From JAJYTL01 sp046705265 (GTDB taxonomy: Bacteria; Pseudomonadota; Alphaproteobacteria; Ferrovibrionales; Ferrovibrionaceae), in assembly GCA_046705265.1 (NCBI GenBank), contig JBJKQL010000030.1, forward strand, positions 1-54,296: 54,296 bases of DNA, read 5' to 3'. The notes under the pieces are model-generated. The model made no database searches and was not told the DNA's origin. It saw only the letters and a list, made by a program, of their open reading frames with translations. Positions 43,863 through 52,653 of this stretch are shown here, in pieces. How positions within the stretch are numbered: position 1 is the stretch's first letter; each line of letters opens with the position of its first letter. The translations under genes were made by a program, and so were the position numbers.

Positions 43863-44294
43863 ATGCTGCTGCTTTCCGTCGACGACCTGCATGCCTTCCT
43901 TGATGCGCATTTCCCTGAGATCGCGCCCCTCCGCCTGCAGGTCGAGATGGTGACGGAGGGGACCATCCGCGTCCGCATGCCGGCCGCGCGGGCGATGCTG
44001 CGGCCAGGTGGCACGATCTCGGGTCCGACGCTGATGGCGCTCGCGGACGCCAGCATGTATCTCCTCGTGCTCGCCCATATCGGCGCCGTAGCGCTCGCGG
44101 TGACGACCAACCTTAACATCAATTTTCTGCGCAAGCTGCCGCCGGGCGATGTCATCGCCGAGGCCGGTCTGTTGAAACTTGGCCAGCGGCTCGCGGTGGG
44201 TGAAGTAAGCCTCGGTGGCGAGGGCGAGACATTGCCCGCCGCCCATGCCACCGTGACTTATTCCATTCCTCCGAATGGCGGTTCATCCGCCTGA
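43863..44294 (+). CDS. PaaI-family hotdog thioesterase
   Basis: 143 aa. AGGAG lies eight bases before ATG 43863. The hotdog helix GGTISGPTLMALADASMYLL carries the catalytic Asp, and TTNLNINFLRKLPPGDVIAEA is the dimer strand. The conserved position ahead of rplM-rpsI is usual in alphaproteobacteria. It is an acyl-CoA thioesterase of unknown substrate, independent of the three thioesterase genes near rsmA. It is followed by a separate ribosomal promoter. Confidence 0.9.
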   Translation: MLLLSVDDLHAFLDAHFPEIAPLRLQVEMVTEGTIRVRMPAARAMLRPGGTISGPTLMALADASMYLLVLAHIGAVALAVTTNLNINFLRKLPPGDVIAEAGLLKLGQRLAVGEVSLGGEGETLPAAHATVTYSIPPNGGSSA

Positions 44295-44350
44295 CGTATC
44301 GGAATACCATGTCGTAACTTATTGAATTACAGTGTTTTTTTTGTTTCCAG

Positions 44351-44378
44351 TTGACTGAAGGCGGGGTTGTGTTAGGTT
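44351..44378 (+). promoter_or_regulatory. Probable sigma-70 promoter of rplM-rpsI
   Basis: TTGACT (44351-44356) and TAGGTT (44373-44378) are separated by 16 bases, just 36 bases before the rplM start, downstream of a T-rich tract at 44333-44344. The short leader contains no obvious regulatory structure. Confidence 0.5.
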
Positions 44379-44414
44379 CGCCGCCAGTTTTCAGGTCGCA
44401 CTAATAGGACCGCA

Positions 44415-44882
44415 ATGAAGACCTATTCAATGAAGCCTGCGGAAGTCGAGAAACAGTGGGTTCTGATCGACGCCGACGGGCTGATCCTCGGCCGGCTGGC
44501 GGCGCTGATCGCCACCCGGCTTCGCGGCAAGCACAGACCCGGTTACACCCCGCATGTGGATTGCGGCGACAACGTCGTTGTCGTCAATGCCGAGAAGGTG
44601 CAGCTCACCGGACGCAAGCGCGAGCAGGAAGTCTTTTATTGGTACACCGGCTATCCGGGTGGCATCAAAGGCCGCACCTTGGGGCAGATCCTTGCCGGCA
44701 AGCGTCCCGAGCGCGTGCTTATGAAGGCGGTCGAGCGCATGTTGCCGAAAGAAAGCCCGCTTGCGCGCCGTCAGCTCAAGAATCTGCGCGTTTATGCCGG
44801 CCCCGCCCACCCGCACGAGGCGCAGCAGCCGGTGCCGCTCGACATCGGCGCCCTTAATCGCAAGAACCGGAGGAGTGCGTAA
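44415..44882 (+). CDS. rplM: Ribosomal protein L13
   Basis: 155 aa. KTYSMKPAEVEKQWVLIDADG is the alphaproteobacterial L13 start (first 20 residues, ending in the acidic turn). GRLAALIATRLRGKHRP and GLHGRG-type core WYTGYPGGIKGRTLGQIL follow, with AVERMLPK. It binds 23S rRNA early in large-subunit assembly. Cotranscribed with rpsI after a three-base gap. Confidence 0.98.
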   Translation: MKTYSMKPAEVEKQWVLIDADGLILGRLAALIATRLRGKHRPGYTPHVDCGDNVVVVNAEKVQLTGRKREQEVFYWYTGYPGGIKGRTLGQILAGKRPERVLMKAVERMLPKESPLARRQLKNLRVYAGPAHPHEAQQPVPLDIGALNRKNRRSA

Positions 44883-44885
44883 GAG

Positions 44886-45353
44886 ATGGCGGAAACCCGT
44901 ACCCTTCAGGATCTGGGAAATCTCAACGCTGCGGTCGAAACGCCGGCCGAGCCCAAGATCGATAATCTCGGGCGCTCCTATGCCACCGGCAAGCGCAAGA
45001 GCGCAGTGGCGCGGGTCTGGATCAAGCCCGGCACCGGCAAGATGCTGGTCAATGGCCACGACAGCGACAGCTATTTCGGTCGTCCGGTGCTGCGCATGCT
45101 GATCTTGCAGCCTTTTGTCACCACTAATCGCACCGGTCAGTATGATGTCTGGTGCACCGTGACCGGCGGCGGCCTTTCAGGCCAGGCGGGCGCCATGCGC
45201 CACGGCATCAGCCGGGCGCTTACCTTCTATGAGCCGGCACTGCGCGGGCCCTTGAAGGCGGGCGGTTTCCTCACCCGCGACAGCCGCGAGGTGGAGCGCA
45301 AGAAATACGGCAAGGCCAAGGCGCGGCGCAGCTTCCAGTTCTCGAAACGCTGA
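44886..45353 (+). CDS. rpsI: Ribosomal protein S9
   Basis: 155 aa. YATGKRKSAVARVWIKPG opens the conserved fold after a 30-residue extension. The basic C-terminus LTRDSREVERKKYGKAKARR ends in SFQFSKR, which contacts the P-site tRNA anticodon region in the 30S subunit. Follows rplM and is closed by a strong terminator. Confidence 0.98.
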   Translation: MAETRTLQDLGNLNAAVETPAEPKIDNLGRSYATGKRKSAVARVWIKPGTGKMLVNGHDSDSYFGRPVLRMLILQPFVTTNRTGQYDVWCTVTGGGLSGQAGAMRHGISRALTFYEPALRGPLKAGGFLTRDSREVERKKYGKAKARRSFQFSKR

Positions 45354-45402
45354 TCGGCATGGGGGCTGCGGCGGAAGCCGCGACCTAACGGCTTGGCGAT
45401 GG

Positions 45403-45440
45403 AACGCCGCGGACCCGACCATTTGGGCCGCGGCGTTTTT
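45403..45440 (+). terminator. Bidirectional Rho-independent terminator after rpsI
   Basis: Ten-base arms AACGCCGCGG (45403-45412) and CCGCGGCGTT (45428-45437), loop of 15, followed by a T5 run to 45440. The convergent hydrolase gene ends 27 bases further, so the structure probably serves both strands. Confidence 0.8.
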
Positions 45441-45466
45441 CGTGCTGGGGCCTTGTTGCCGCCGTT

Positions 45467-46069
45467 TCAGGCGGCGAGCGCGGCAGCTTTCGGCACCACG
45501 ATGGCGAAGCGGTCGGCCAGAGCGGCAAGGGTTCCCTCATGCACCATCTCCGCCGTGGCGAGGCCGCCCAAAGGGTTCGGCAGATCGCGCGTCGCGCAGG
45601 CCGAGGCGACCACCGTGCTGCGATACCCGAGGTCGAGGGCCGCCCGCGTCGTCGCGCTGACGCAAAGATGGGTCATGAAGCCGGCGATGATCAGCTCCTT
45701 GCGGCCGGTTTTCGCGATCAGGTCGTTGAGATCGGTCTTTGCGAATGAATTCGGTAGCGCCTTTTTGACCACCGCCTCGGTCTCCACCGGCCTTAGTCCT
45801 GGAATAATAGGGAAATACGGCCCTTCCGGATCGAACAACACGCCGCCTGCCTTGCCCTGGTGCATGACATGGAAAATCGGCGCGCCAGCCTCGCGCGCGA
45901 GGCCGAGCAAGACTTCGATCTCGGCCACCGAGGCATCAATGCCTTTAAGCGGAAGGCCCCCGGTCCGGTATTCGAGCTGGGCGTCGATCACCACTAGGGC
46001 AGCGTTGCTAAAAGTGCTCGGCGCGAGGGAAGCGCCGGCCATTTGAAGAAGCGATTTCGGTGGTGTCAT
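45467..46069 (-). CDS. Isochorismatase-family cysteine hydrolase
   Basis: 200 aa. The catalytic triad of the family is visible: Asp29 in VVIDAQLEY, Lys103 in AVVKKALPNSF and Cys136 in GFMTHLCVSAT. PNSFAKTDLNDLI and LCVSATTRAALDLGY are standard blocks. Members hydrolyse isochorismate, nicotinamide or other amides/ureas. The substrate is not evident. ATG 46069 was chosen as the first residue with family-like following sequence. Confidence 0.9.
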   Translation of the reverse strand: MTPPKSLLQMAGASLAPSTFSNAALVVIDAQLEYRTGGLPLKGIDASVAEIEVLLGLAREAGAPIFHVMHQGKAGGVLFDPEGPYFPIIPGLRPVETEAVVKKALPNSFAKTDLNDLIAKTGRKELIIAGFMTHLCVSATTRAALDLGYRSTVVASACATRDLPNPLGGLATAEMVHEGTLAALADRFAIVVPKAAALAA

Positions 46070-46182
46070 GATGCGGGCTTCCGGTAAAGGCCATAGGGGA
46101 GCGCGCACCTTAAGGCGAGATGCGTCAGCGGACAACGGGCAACCGAGCCAGTCATTACGCAGCGATACGGAAACCCCGCCGG

Positions 46183-47370
46183 TCAGCGCGTCGATGCACC
46201 CGCCAAAAGTCCTCGTCGGGCGAGGTTCTGCATCAGCTCGCCAATGCCGAGGCGCCACGGCGGGATGCGGTCCGAATGATCGACGCGGTTGACGAGCGCG
46301 CCGAGCTTCGGCGTCGCAACAGACACGATATCGCCGATCTTATGGGTGAACCCCGCGCCCTTCTCGTCACGATCCTCGACTGGCGCAAACATGGTGCCGA
46401 GAAAAAGCATGAAGCCGTCCGGATATTGATGCACGGGCCCGATGGTTGCCGTGACGAGATCGAGTGGATCGCGGCTGATCTCGCGCATCGAGCTTTTGCC
46501 GTGCAATTCGAATCCATCCTTGCCCTTGACGGCGACGGTGACTTCAGCCTCGCGCACGTCGTCGATACCGAAATGCTCATCGAACAGGCGGATAAACGGG
46601 CCGATGGCGCAGGAGCCGTTGTTGTCCTTGGCCTTGCCGAGAAGAAGCGCGCTGCGCCCCTCGAAGTCGCGGAGGTTGACGTCGTTGCCAAGGGTCGCGC
46701 CAATCGCCTCGCCTGCGGCATTCACGGCAAGCACCACTTCAGGTTCGGGATTGTTCCAGGTCGATTGCGGATGAATGCCGATCTCGGCACCGGTGCCAAC
46801 CGCGGAAAGCACCGGCGATTTGGTGAAGATCTCGGCATCCGGTCCAATGCCGACTTCGAGATATTGCGACCAGAGGCCTTGCGTGAGAAGCGAGGCTTTA
46901 AGCTTCATCGCCGTCTCCGATCCCGGCCGGATCGCGCGCAGGTCCTCGCCGACCACAGCAACTATACGCTTGCGGATCTCCTCGGCGGCGTCCGGATTGC
47001 CGCGCGCCTGCTCCTCGATTAGACGTTCGATCAGGCTCGCGGCAAAAGTGACTCCTGCTGCCTTGATTACTTGGAGGTCGGCAGGCGGGAGGAGAAATGG
47101 CGGCCGCGCCCCTCGGGCTTGGGCGCTGTTGGCGAGAAGCTCGGCGATGGTGCCGAGCTTCGGTCCGGCTGCCGCGCGAGCGATCGTCAAGACATCGCTC
47201 CGGGCGAGCAACGCGCTCACCGTCGGCGCGCTGCGGCTGATGTCGTAAACTTCGTCGCCGCGAATTGCAATGACCGCCGCCCCCGGCGGGTGCCCGTCGA
47301 TCCAAGCCCTGCCAATGAGCGTTGCCTGTTGCCGGTCGGTCGGCAGGCTCGTCAAAACGTGAAGCTCCAT
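46183..47370 (-). CDS. Fumarylacetoacetate hydrolase-family protein
   Basis: 395 aa, longer than the single FAH domain. The C-terminal ~220 residues hold the metal site (NNPEPEVVLAV with the Glu pair, then GNDVNLRDFEGRS with the Asp) and the FAH core. The N-terminal part is an extra domain as in sugar-acid-pathway members that hydrolyse 2,4-diketo-3-deoxy acids. That specific role is inferred only from length. No dehydratase, aldehyde dehydrogenase or transporter of such a pathway is adjacent. Confidence 0.86.
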   Translation of the reverse strand: MELHVLTSLPTDRQQATLIGRAWIDGHPPGAAVIAIRGDEVYDISRSAPTVSALLARSDVLTIARAAAGPKLGTIAELLANSAQARGARPPFLLPPADLQVIKAAGVTFAASLIERLIEEQARGNPDAAEEIRKRIVAVVGEDLRAIRPGSETAMKLKASLLTQGLWSQYLEVGIGPDAEIFTKSPVLSAVGTGAEIGIHPQSTWNNPEPEVVLAVNAAGEAIGATLGNDVNLRDFEGRSALLLGKAKDNNGSCAIGPFIRLFDEHFGIDDVREAEVTVAVKGKDGFELHGKSSMREISRDPLDLVTATIGPVHQYPDGFMLFLGTMFAPVEDRDEKGAGFTHKIGDIVSVATPKLGALVNRVDHSDRIPPWRLGIGELMQNLARRGLLAGASTR

Positions 47371-47941
47371 CCTCTCTGGTACTCCTCGCTCATTGGATTA
47401 TGCCAAGGCCGCTCCCTCTGAGAGCCGGCACTCCCGTATTGCGTGCACACGTCATTCCGCTGACAATGGCCGCTATCCTGGTGCCCGGTCCAATCCGTCC
47501 TGTGCGTCATCGTCAATGAAATGCCATTCCGCGTTGCATGTGTGGCTTTGTCATGGCGTCTTCGGGACGGAGATGCCGACCGATGGATCGTTGGCTACGA
47601 CAAATTGTTGCGAACAAGACGATAAAACTACAATATCTTGACAATGTGGAGAAGCGGTCACACGTATACGCAAGCGGATCGGCGGGGGTGATGCACGGCT
47701 TGTCGATGCCTTAGAAAACGGTATGTTAAGCACTGGGGAGGAGGCTACCCAGGGGGTCTGTCAGGACCACTGCGGGAGTCGGAGACAAGGTGCTGAGGGG
47801 GATCAAAGGTCTTTCGTGGCTTAGGCCTTTCGGCTTTTTGCAGGATGGTCGCAACCGGTAGCGCCGGGCAGCGTTTTGCGCCGGCTTTTCCGGGAGTGGC
47901 GTCGTGCGCCTATGGCGCCGAGAAAGGGTAAGCGTGCAATA
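47371..47941. other. Long gene-free leader before the PHB depolymerase gene
   Basis: About 570 bases with no supported gene. It contains TTGACA at 47638-47643, a good -35, but the -10 choices 17-18 bases later (CACGTA/ACGTAT) are weak. A TACAAT occurs at 47629-47634. An AAAGG...CCTTT pair followed by TTTTT lies near 47807-47839, possibly a leader hairpin. The local AT content is higher than in the flanking genes. Confidence 0.45.
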
Positions 47942-49174
47942 ATGTTCCCGTATTATATGTATGAATGGCAGCGTGCGATGCTCCAGCCATTCCGTCTAGC
48001 CGCTGCGGCCGCGCAAGGTTCAGTCTCCCACCCCGCGAATCCTTTCGGTGCCTCGCCCGCGATGCGCAGTGTCGCCGCCGCCTGCGAGCTTTTCGAAGGC
48101 TCGTCTAAGCGTTATGACAAGCCGGACTTCCGTATCGCGACGATTAAGGTCGATGGCGTCATCGTCCCGGTCAAGGAAGTCGTCATACAGCGGACGGCGT
48201 TTTGCGATTTGTTGCATTTCCGCCGGGACGCGAAGCGGGGCCATCGCAACGATCCGCCGGTGCTTTTGGTCGCGCCTCTATCCGGCCACTATGCAACGCT
48301 TCTGCGCGACACGGTGACGGCGCTTTTGCCCGATCATGATGTCTACGTTACCGACTGGCAAAATGCCCGCGACGTTCCGGTTTCGCAGGGACCGTTTGAG
48401 CTCGACGACTATATTGAGCTCGTGATGATGTTTTTGCGCCGCTTGGGCCCCGGGACCAACGTGGTGGCGGTCTGCCAACCCTCGGTTCCGGTTCTCGCGG
48501 CGGTGTCGCTGATGGCGGCGGCGGGAGATCCGGCGCGGCCGAAGAGCATGACGTTGATGGGGGGCCCGATCGACAGCCGACGCAGCCCCACGGTGCCGAA
48601 CCGCCTAGCCACCACCCATCCCGTGCGTTGGTTCGAACGCAACATGATAAGCCGCGTGCCGGCGTCCTATCCAGGTTTCATGCGCCGCGTTTACCCTGGC
48701 TATCTCCAGCTCTGGAGCTTCATGGCGATGAATTGGGATCGGCATGTCGGCGCGCATCTCCGCCAGTTCCAGAATCTGATCACCGGCGCCGATGAACCGG
48801 CGCAACTGCACCGGAAGTTTTACGCGGAATACCAAGCCGTTATGGATCTTCCCGCTGAATATTATCTACAGACCGTGAAAACGGTATTCCAGGAACACGC
48901 CTTGCCGCGCGGACTGATGCGTTGGCGCGGCGAGGTGGTCGAACCCAAAGCGATCCACGACGTTGCCCTGATGACCGTCGAGGGCGAGCTCGACGATATC
49001 TCAGGTCTCGGGCAGACCCAGGCGGCGCACGATCTTTGTGTAAATATCCCGCAATCAGCCCGCGTCCATTATGAGCAGAAAGGGGTCGGCCACTATGGCG
49101 TTTTCGGTGGCTCGAAGTGGCGAACCCTGATTGCTCCCCGGGTACGAGACTTCATTCGCACCCATAATACCTGA
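47942..49174 (+). CDS. phaZ: Intracellular polyhydroxyalkanoate (PHB) depolymerase
   Basis: 410 aa. The catalytic triad of the Cys-type intracellular depolymerases is visible: Cys178 in VAVCQPSVPVL, Asp351 in EGELDDISG and His384 in GVGHYGVFGG, close to Cys183/Asp355/His388 of the Cupriavidus enzyme. It opens MFPYYMYEWQRAMLQPFR, characteristic of the family, and has no signal peptide. It mobilises stored PHB granules. No phaC/phaP gene is in the window. ATG 47942 fits that start. The ribosome site (AAAGGG) is somewhat distant. Confidence 0.95.
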   Translation: MFPYYMYEWQRAMLQPFRLAAAAAQGSVSHPANPFGASPAMRSVAAACELFEGSSKRYDKPDFRIATIKVDGVIVPVKEVVIQRTAFCDLLHFRRDAKRGHRNDPPVLLVAPLSGHYATLLRDTVTALLPDHDVYVTDWQNARDVPVSQGPFELDDYIELVMMFLRRLGPGTNVVAVCQPSVPVLAAVSLMAAAGDPARPKSMTLMGGPIDSRRSPTVPNRLATTHPVRWFERNMISRVPASYPGFMRRVYPGYLQLWSFMAMNWDRHVGAHLRQFQNLITGADEPAQLHRKFYAEYQAVMDLPAEYYLQTVKTVFQEHALPRGLMRWRGEVVEPKAIHDVALMTVEGELDDISGLGQTQAAHDLCVNIPQSARVHYEQKGVGHYGVFGGSKWRTLIAPRVRDFIRTHNT

Positions 49175-49282
49175 GGGCGTCGCATCCGCCTGCGATAGAC
49201 CGCTGGTTGGCGCTCCAGCAGCCGAATTCATGCGTCGGCCGTGAAGAATTAGCGAGGGTGATTTTCAGGTCGGCTGCGTGGG

Positions 49283-51373
49283 CTATTGCAGCGGCGCGCC
49301 GCTGGCACCGTTCGTATTGCCAAAGCTCGGTGCCGGATCGGTGTCCTGCGTATAAGTCGAGTGGTAGCGGAAATGCGAGAGCGGCTCGTTCGGTCCACTC
49401 GTCCTGCCACCGAATTCCGCGACGATCTTGCTCCAGAGACTTTGCTGGTTTCCCGAAGAGCCAGAGAGGTTGGCAAGCAAGGGCTGCGGCTTCTGTCCAG
49501 CCAGCCCAGCGACCATGAAGTCATGCCAGACATATGCGGGCAATGTGCCGCCAACGACACGTTTCATTGGTTGATCGTCGTCGTTGCCGATCCACACCCC
49601 GGCGGTCAGGTTCGCGGTGTAGCCAATGAACCAGGCATCGCGCGAGTCTTGCGTCGTGCCGGTCTTGCCAGCCGAAGGCCAGTCAAGGCGCGAATAATGC
49701 CCGGTACCTCGGGTTACCACGGCCGTCAGGAGCTGGTTCATCTCCTCGACGATCTCTGGCGGTAGCACGCGCCCCAGGCCGCTGCCCTGGCGACTAAACA
49801 GAATCTTGCCTTCCTGCGTCCGGATTTGCCTGATGCCATAGGGGATGACCCCGTAGCCTCCGTTCGCGACGCTGTCGTAGGCGCCCGTCATTTCGAGCAG
49901 ATTGACATCCTCGGACCCCAGCGCGATCGATGGGTCGGGCTTAAGCGGCGTCGTGATACCGAGCCGGCGTGCAACCGCGATCACCTGGGGAATACCGGCC
50001 TCCTGCGACACCCGCACCGCGGAGGTATTGAGCGATTGGGCGAAGGCTTCGGTCAAGGTGACTTGGCCCTGGTAGCCCGGGTCGTAATCGTGCGGTTCCC
50101 ATTTGCCGATGCGAATTGGCGCGTCGAGAACCTCGCTTGAGGGCGTGAGCCCCGCTTCGAGCCCGGCGATATAGACGAAAAGCTTGAACGTCGAGCCCGG
50201 CTGACGCAAAGCCTCGGTCGCCCGATTATAGGAACTGTTGCGATAATTGCGACCGCCGACCATGGCGCGCACGGCGCCGGATGGTGACAGCGCGACAAGC
50301 GCGCCCTGGCTGGCGTGAAAGCTGGTGCCGTACTTTGATAGGACCTGGGAGACGGCTTGGTCGGCGGCCTGTTGCAGGTGGGGATCAAGCGTGGTTTGCA
50401 CCACGAGATTGGGTCGATTCGGGCCGACGTAATCGCTGATGTTGTCAAACACCCAGTCGGTGAAATAGCGCGTATCCTGCGGCGCTCGTGGCGGCGGCCG
50501 GTAGGCGGCAAGCTCGCGCCGTGCCGCTGCTTCCTGCGGCTTGGTAAGATCACCGACTGCGACCATGTTGTCCAGTACCTGCTGTGTACGCAGATCGGCA
50601 GCATGAAGATTGTTGATCGGATTGAAGTAGGAGGGTGCGCTCAGCATGCCGGCCAGCATTGCCGATTGGGGCAGCGTGAGTTTGTCCGGCGTGGTGTTGA
50701 AGTAGCGTTCAGCAGCCGCCGCGACACCATAGGCACCGGCGCCAAAATAAACCCGATTTAGATAGAGACTGAGGATTTGTTGCTTGCTGTACTTGTGATC
50801 AAGCCATAGCGCGAGAAGCGCCTCCTGGATTTTTCGCTTCAGCGTGCGGGCGGGAGTGAGGAAAAGATTCTTCGCAAGCTGCTGCGTGATGGTCGATCCG
50901 CCCTGAACGATATGGCCGGCCATGATATCGGCGAATAGCGCCCGCATCAGACCATAGGGGTCAATTCCGAAGTTGGAGTAGAAGCGGCGATCCTCGGTCG
51001 CGATGACCGCCTTGGGAAGATACAGCGATATGTGGGCGACCGGCGTAAACTTGCCATAAAGATCGCCATAGGTCGCAAGCACCGAACCGTCGGCGGCAAG
51101 AAGGGTTACCGAGGGGGCCTTCATTGCCCCCGTGCCCCGAATCTCCTGGTCGAGTGTGCTTACATCGGGGAGTTCGAACGCGTAATAAGCGACGAGAGTC
51201 GAGACCGCGACAGCTCCCCAGAAGCCGACGAGGAAAAGCGTGCCGAGCCATGAGCGACGCTTGTCGGTGCGCGGTTTTCGCGCTCGCTGCTTTTGCCGTC
51301 CGGGCGGCACTCGCCGTTCGCCGTGAAGCTCGCGCGGCCGCGAGCCGCGATCAGACGATTTTCGCGTTACCAT
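49283..51373 (-). CDS. Class A penicillin-binding protein (PBP1A family)
   Basis: 696 aa bifunctional cell-wall synthase. There is a basic cytoplasmic N-terminus (1-40) and one membrane helix (about 43-66). The glycosyltransferase domain has VIATEDRRFYSNFGIDPYGL with the catalytic Glu, GGSTITQQLAKNLFL and LLALWLDHKYSKQQIL. The transpeptidase domain has the serine in QPGSTFKLF, SLN as the second motif and KTGTT. The C-terminal ~90 residues are low-complexity Ser/Gly/Asn-rich. It polymerises and cross-links peptidoglycan in the periplasm. The length is a little under typical PBP1A, and an OB-like insert is not obvious. Confidence 0.95.
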   Translation of the reverse strand: MVTRKSSDRGSRPRELHGERRVPPGRQKQRARKPRTDKRRSWLGTLFLVGFWGAVAVSTLVAYYAFELPDVSTLDQEIRGTGAMKAPSVTLLAADGSVLATYGDLYGKFTPVAHISLYLPKAVIATEDRRFYSNFGIDPYGLMRALFADIMAGHIVQGGSTITQQLAKNLFLTPARTLKRKIQEALLALWLDHKYSKQQILSLYLNRVYFGAGAYGVAAAAERYFNTTPDKLTLPQSAMLAGMLSAPSYFNPINNLHAADLRTQQVLDNMVAVGDLTKPQEAAARRELAAYRPPPRAPQDTRYFTDWVFDNISDYVGPNRPNLVVQTTLDPHLQQAADQAVSQVLSKYGTSFHASQGALVALSPSGAVRAMVGGRNYRNSSYNRATEALRQPGSTFKLFVYIAGLEAGLTPSSEVLDAPIRIGKWEPHDYDPGYQGQVTLTEAFAQSLNTSAVRVSQEAGIPQVIAVARRLGITTPLKPDPSIALGSEDVNLLEMTGAYDSVANGGYGVIPYGIRQIRTQEGKILFSRQGSGLGRVLPPEIVEEMNQLLTAVVTRGTGHYSRLDWPSAGKTGTTQDSRDAWFIGYTANLTAGVWIGNDDDQPMKRVVGGTLPAYVWHDFMVAGLAGQKPQPLLANLSGSSGNQQSLWSKIVAEFGGRTSGPNEPLSHFRYHSTYTQDTDPAPSFGNTNGASGAPLQ

Positions 51374-51931
51374 CAGGTTTATCTCAGTAGGCGGTCACAT
51401 TGGCCGCTGGGTCCGGAACGGTTAGGTCGAACACGAGGTCCCGTTGAGAAATGTTCAGCAAGCGTCGATTGAGAAAAGGAGTTCCTCGGTCTCTTCATAT
51501 TCGCGTCGTCAGAGCCCGCCTTGTTGCGGTGGCCGTGCCAGGTTGCCGCCCGCAGCCCGAAGCCCCATAGACCCCTGCCGGCCTTTGCCGAGCCTGATCT
51601 TGGCTCCGAAGGCTCTGGTACGATCCATCTCGAGTGTCGGGTGCATGCAGAATTGGCTCCAATGTGGCCGTCAGGAAGATCACGTTGAGCCGAATTTTAG
51701 GGAAAAATGTGGCTAAAATCAGCCCGTGTTGCCGCGGACAGAGGAAGATGTGGGGCCTCGCCGCGGGGCGGTCAATGGTGATGGGGCGGCAAAATGCGAA
51801 TCCCAGGTTGGGCATCAAGAGCCCGATCCCTTTGCCATGCATGACATTGATCCGGATCGGGATATCCGACAGCCTAGCCACCAAACTGTGCATTAGCGCC
51901 AACCGCGGCGAAAACACATGGAGACGGAAGC
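51374..51931. other. Gene-free divergent region between the PBP gene and the glycine-zipper gene
   Basis: About 560 bases. One long minus-strand open frame (51495-52034) runs through it but shows no family features and overlaps the start of the plus-strand gene, so I do not call it. A FNR/CRP-type palindrome at 51847-51860 is listed separately. Otherwise nothing recognisable. Confidence 0.45.
51847..51860 (+). promoter_or_regulatory. Possible FNR/FixK-type binding site
   Basis: TTGATCCGGATCGG matches the TTGAT-N4-ATCAA consensus at eight of ten half-site positions and is centred about 78 bases upstream of the ATG at 51932. If the promoter lies about 35-40 bases after it, it would be an activating position for oxygen-responsive control. 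Based on consensus only. Confidence 0.4.
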
Positions 51932-52447
51932 ATGACCAGGACAATTCGCGAGGTCGTTGGCGCCTTCGACGACGCCGAATCTCTTGAGAATGCAGTCTTT
52001 GCGTTGGAGACGCATGGCCTCGACCGGGCCGCATTCAGCCTCTTGGCCGACGAGGCTACCGTCGAGCGCAAGCTTGGCCACCGCTACCAGCGCGTTGCGG
52101 AGATGGAGGATGAGCCTAGCGCTCCGCGCGAAACCTTCTTCTCCCGGGTGTCGCGGGTAGAAGCCGAATACGGTCTCGCCATCGGACTCGCCTCGATCGG
52201 TGCCTTGGCGCTCGCTGGCGGGGGGGCGTTGCCGGCTCTGGTTGCCGCCGGCAGCGGAGCTGCGATTGGTGGTGTCCTCGGCCGCATGATGCATCGTCAC
52301 CACGCTCGGGCCGTGCAAGAGCAGTTGACGCGCGGCGGGCTTCTTTTGTGGGTCAATGTCCGCGATGGTGCGCAGGAGAAATTGGTGGTCGAGGTTCTCT
52401 CTGCCCACGCAGCGCATGATGTTCATGTCCACGAATTCACCGTCTGA
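51932..52447 (+). CDS. Glycine-zipper membrane protein of unknown function
   Basis: 171 aa. GGAGACGGAAGC precedes the ATG. Residues 1-60 form a soluble domain beginning TRTIREVVGAFDDAESLENAV, resembling proteins that pair a small alpha/beta domain with a membrane loop. A Gly/Ala-rich segment (about 88-125, IGLASIGALALAGGGALPAL then GSGAAIGGVLGRMM) looks like a glycine-zipper helix pair. The end is HARAVQEQLTRGGLLLWVNV with a terminal VHVHEFTV. I do not recognise a function. Such stress-like proteins are sometimes under FNR control, which fits the upstream box. Confidence 0.75.
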   Translation: MTRTIREVVGAFDDAESLENAVFALETHGLDRAAFSLLADEATVERKLGHRYQRVAEMEDEPSAPRETFFSRVSRVEAEYGLAIGLASIGALALAGGGALPALVAAGSGAAIGGVLGRMMHRHHARAVQEQLTRGGLLLWVNVRDGAQEKLVVEVLSAHAAHDVHVHEFTV

Positions 52448-52653
52448 GCGGCTGGCGGCCCTTCAAGGTTCTTTGTCAATCAAAAGCGTCCGCCGATGCG
52501 GAGATCCCGCGATGATAGCTTGTACTTTGCGTCGATTTTATCGCACGCGATCTTCGCCCCAAACGCATCCGGTACGGATCTAGCGCGAGTTTACCGGCAT
52601 GCGAGCGACGTTTAGGTATAAGTCGCTGATCGAAGAGGGATTACGGGCGAGGG

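Noticed and set aside
51495..52034. Minus-strand frame of 179 codons in the PBP/glycine-zipper interval
   Set aside because: No family signal, arginine-rich start and overlap with a plus-strand gene with a good ribosome site.
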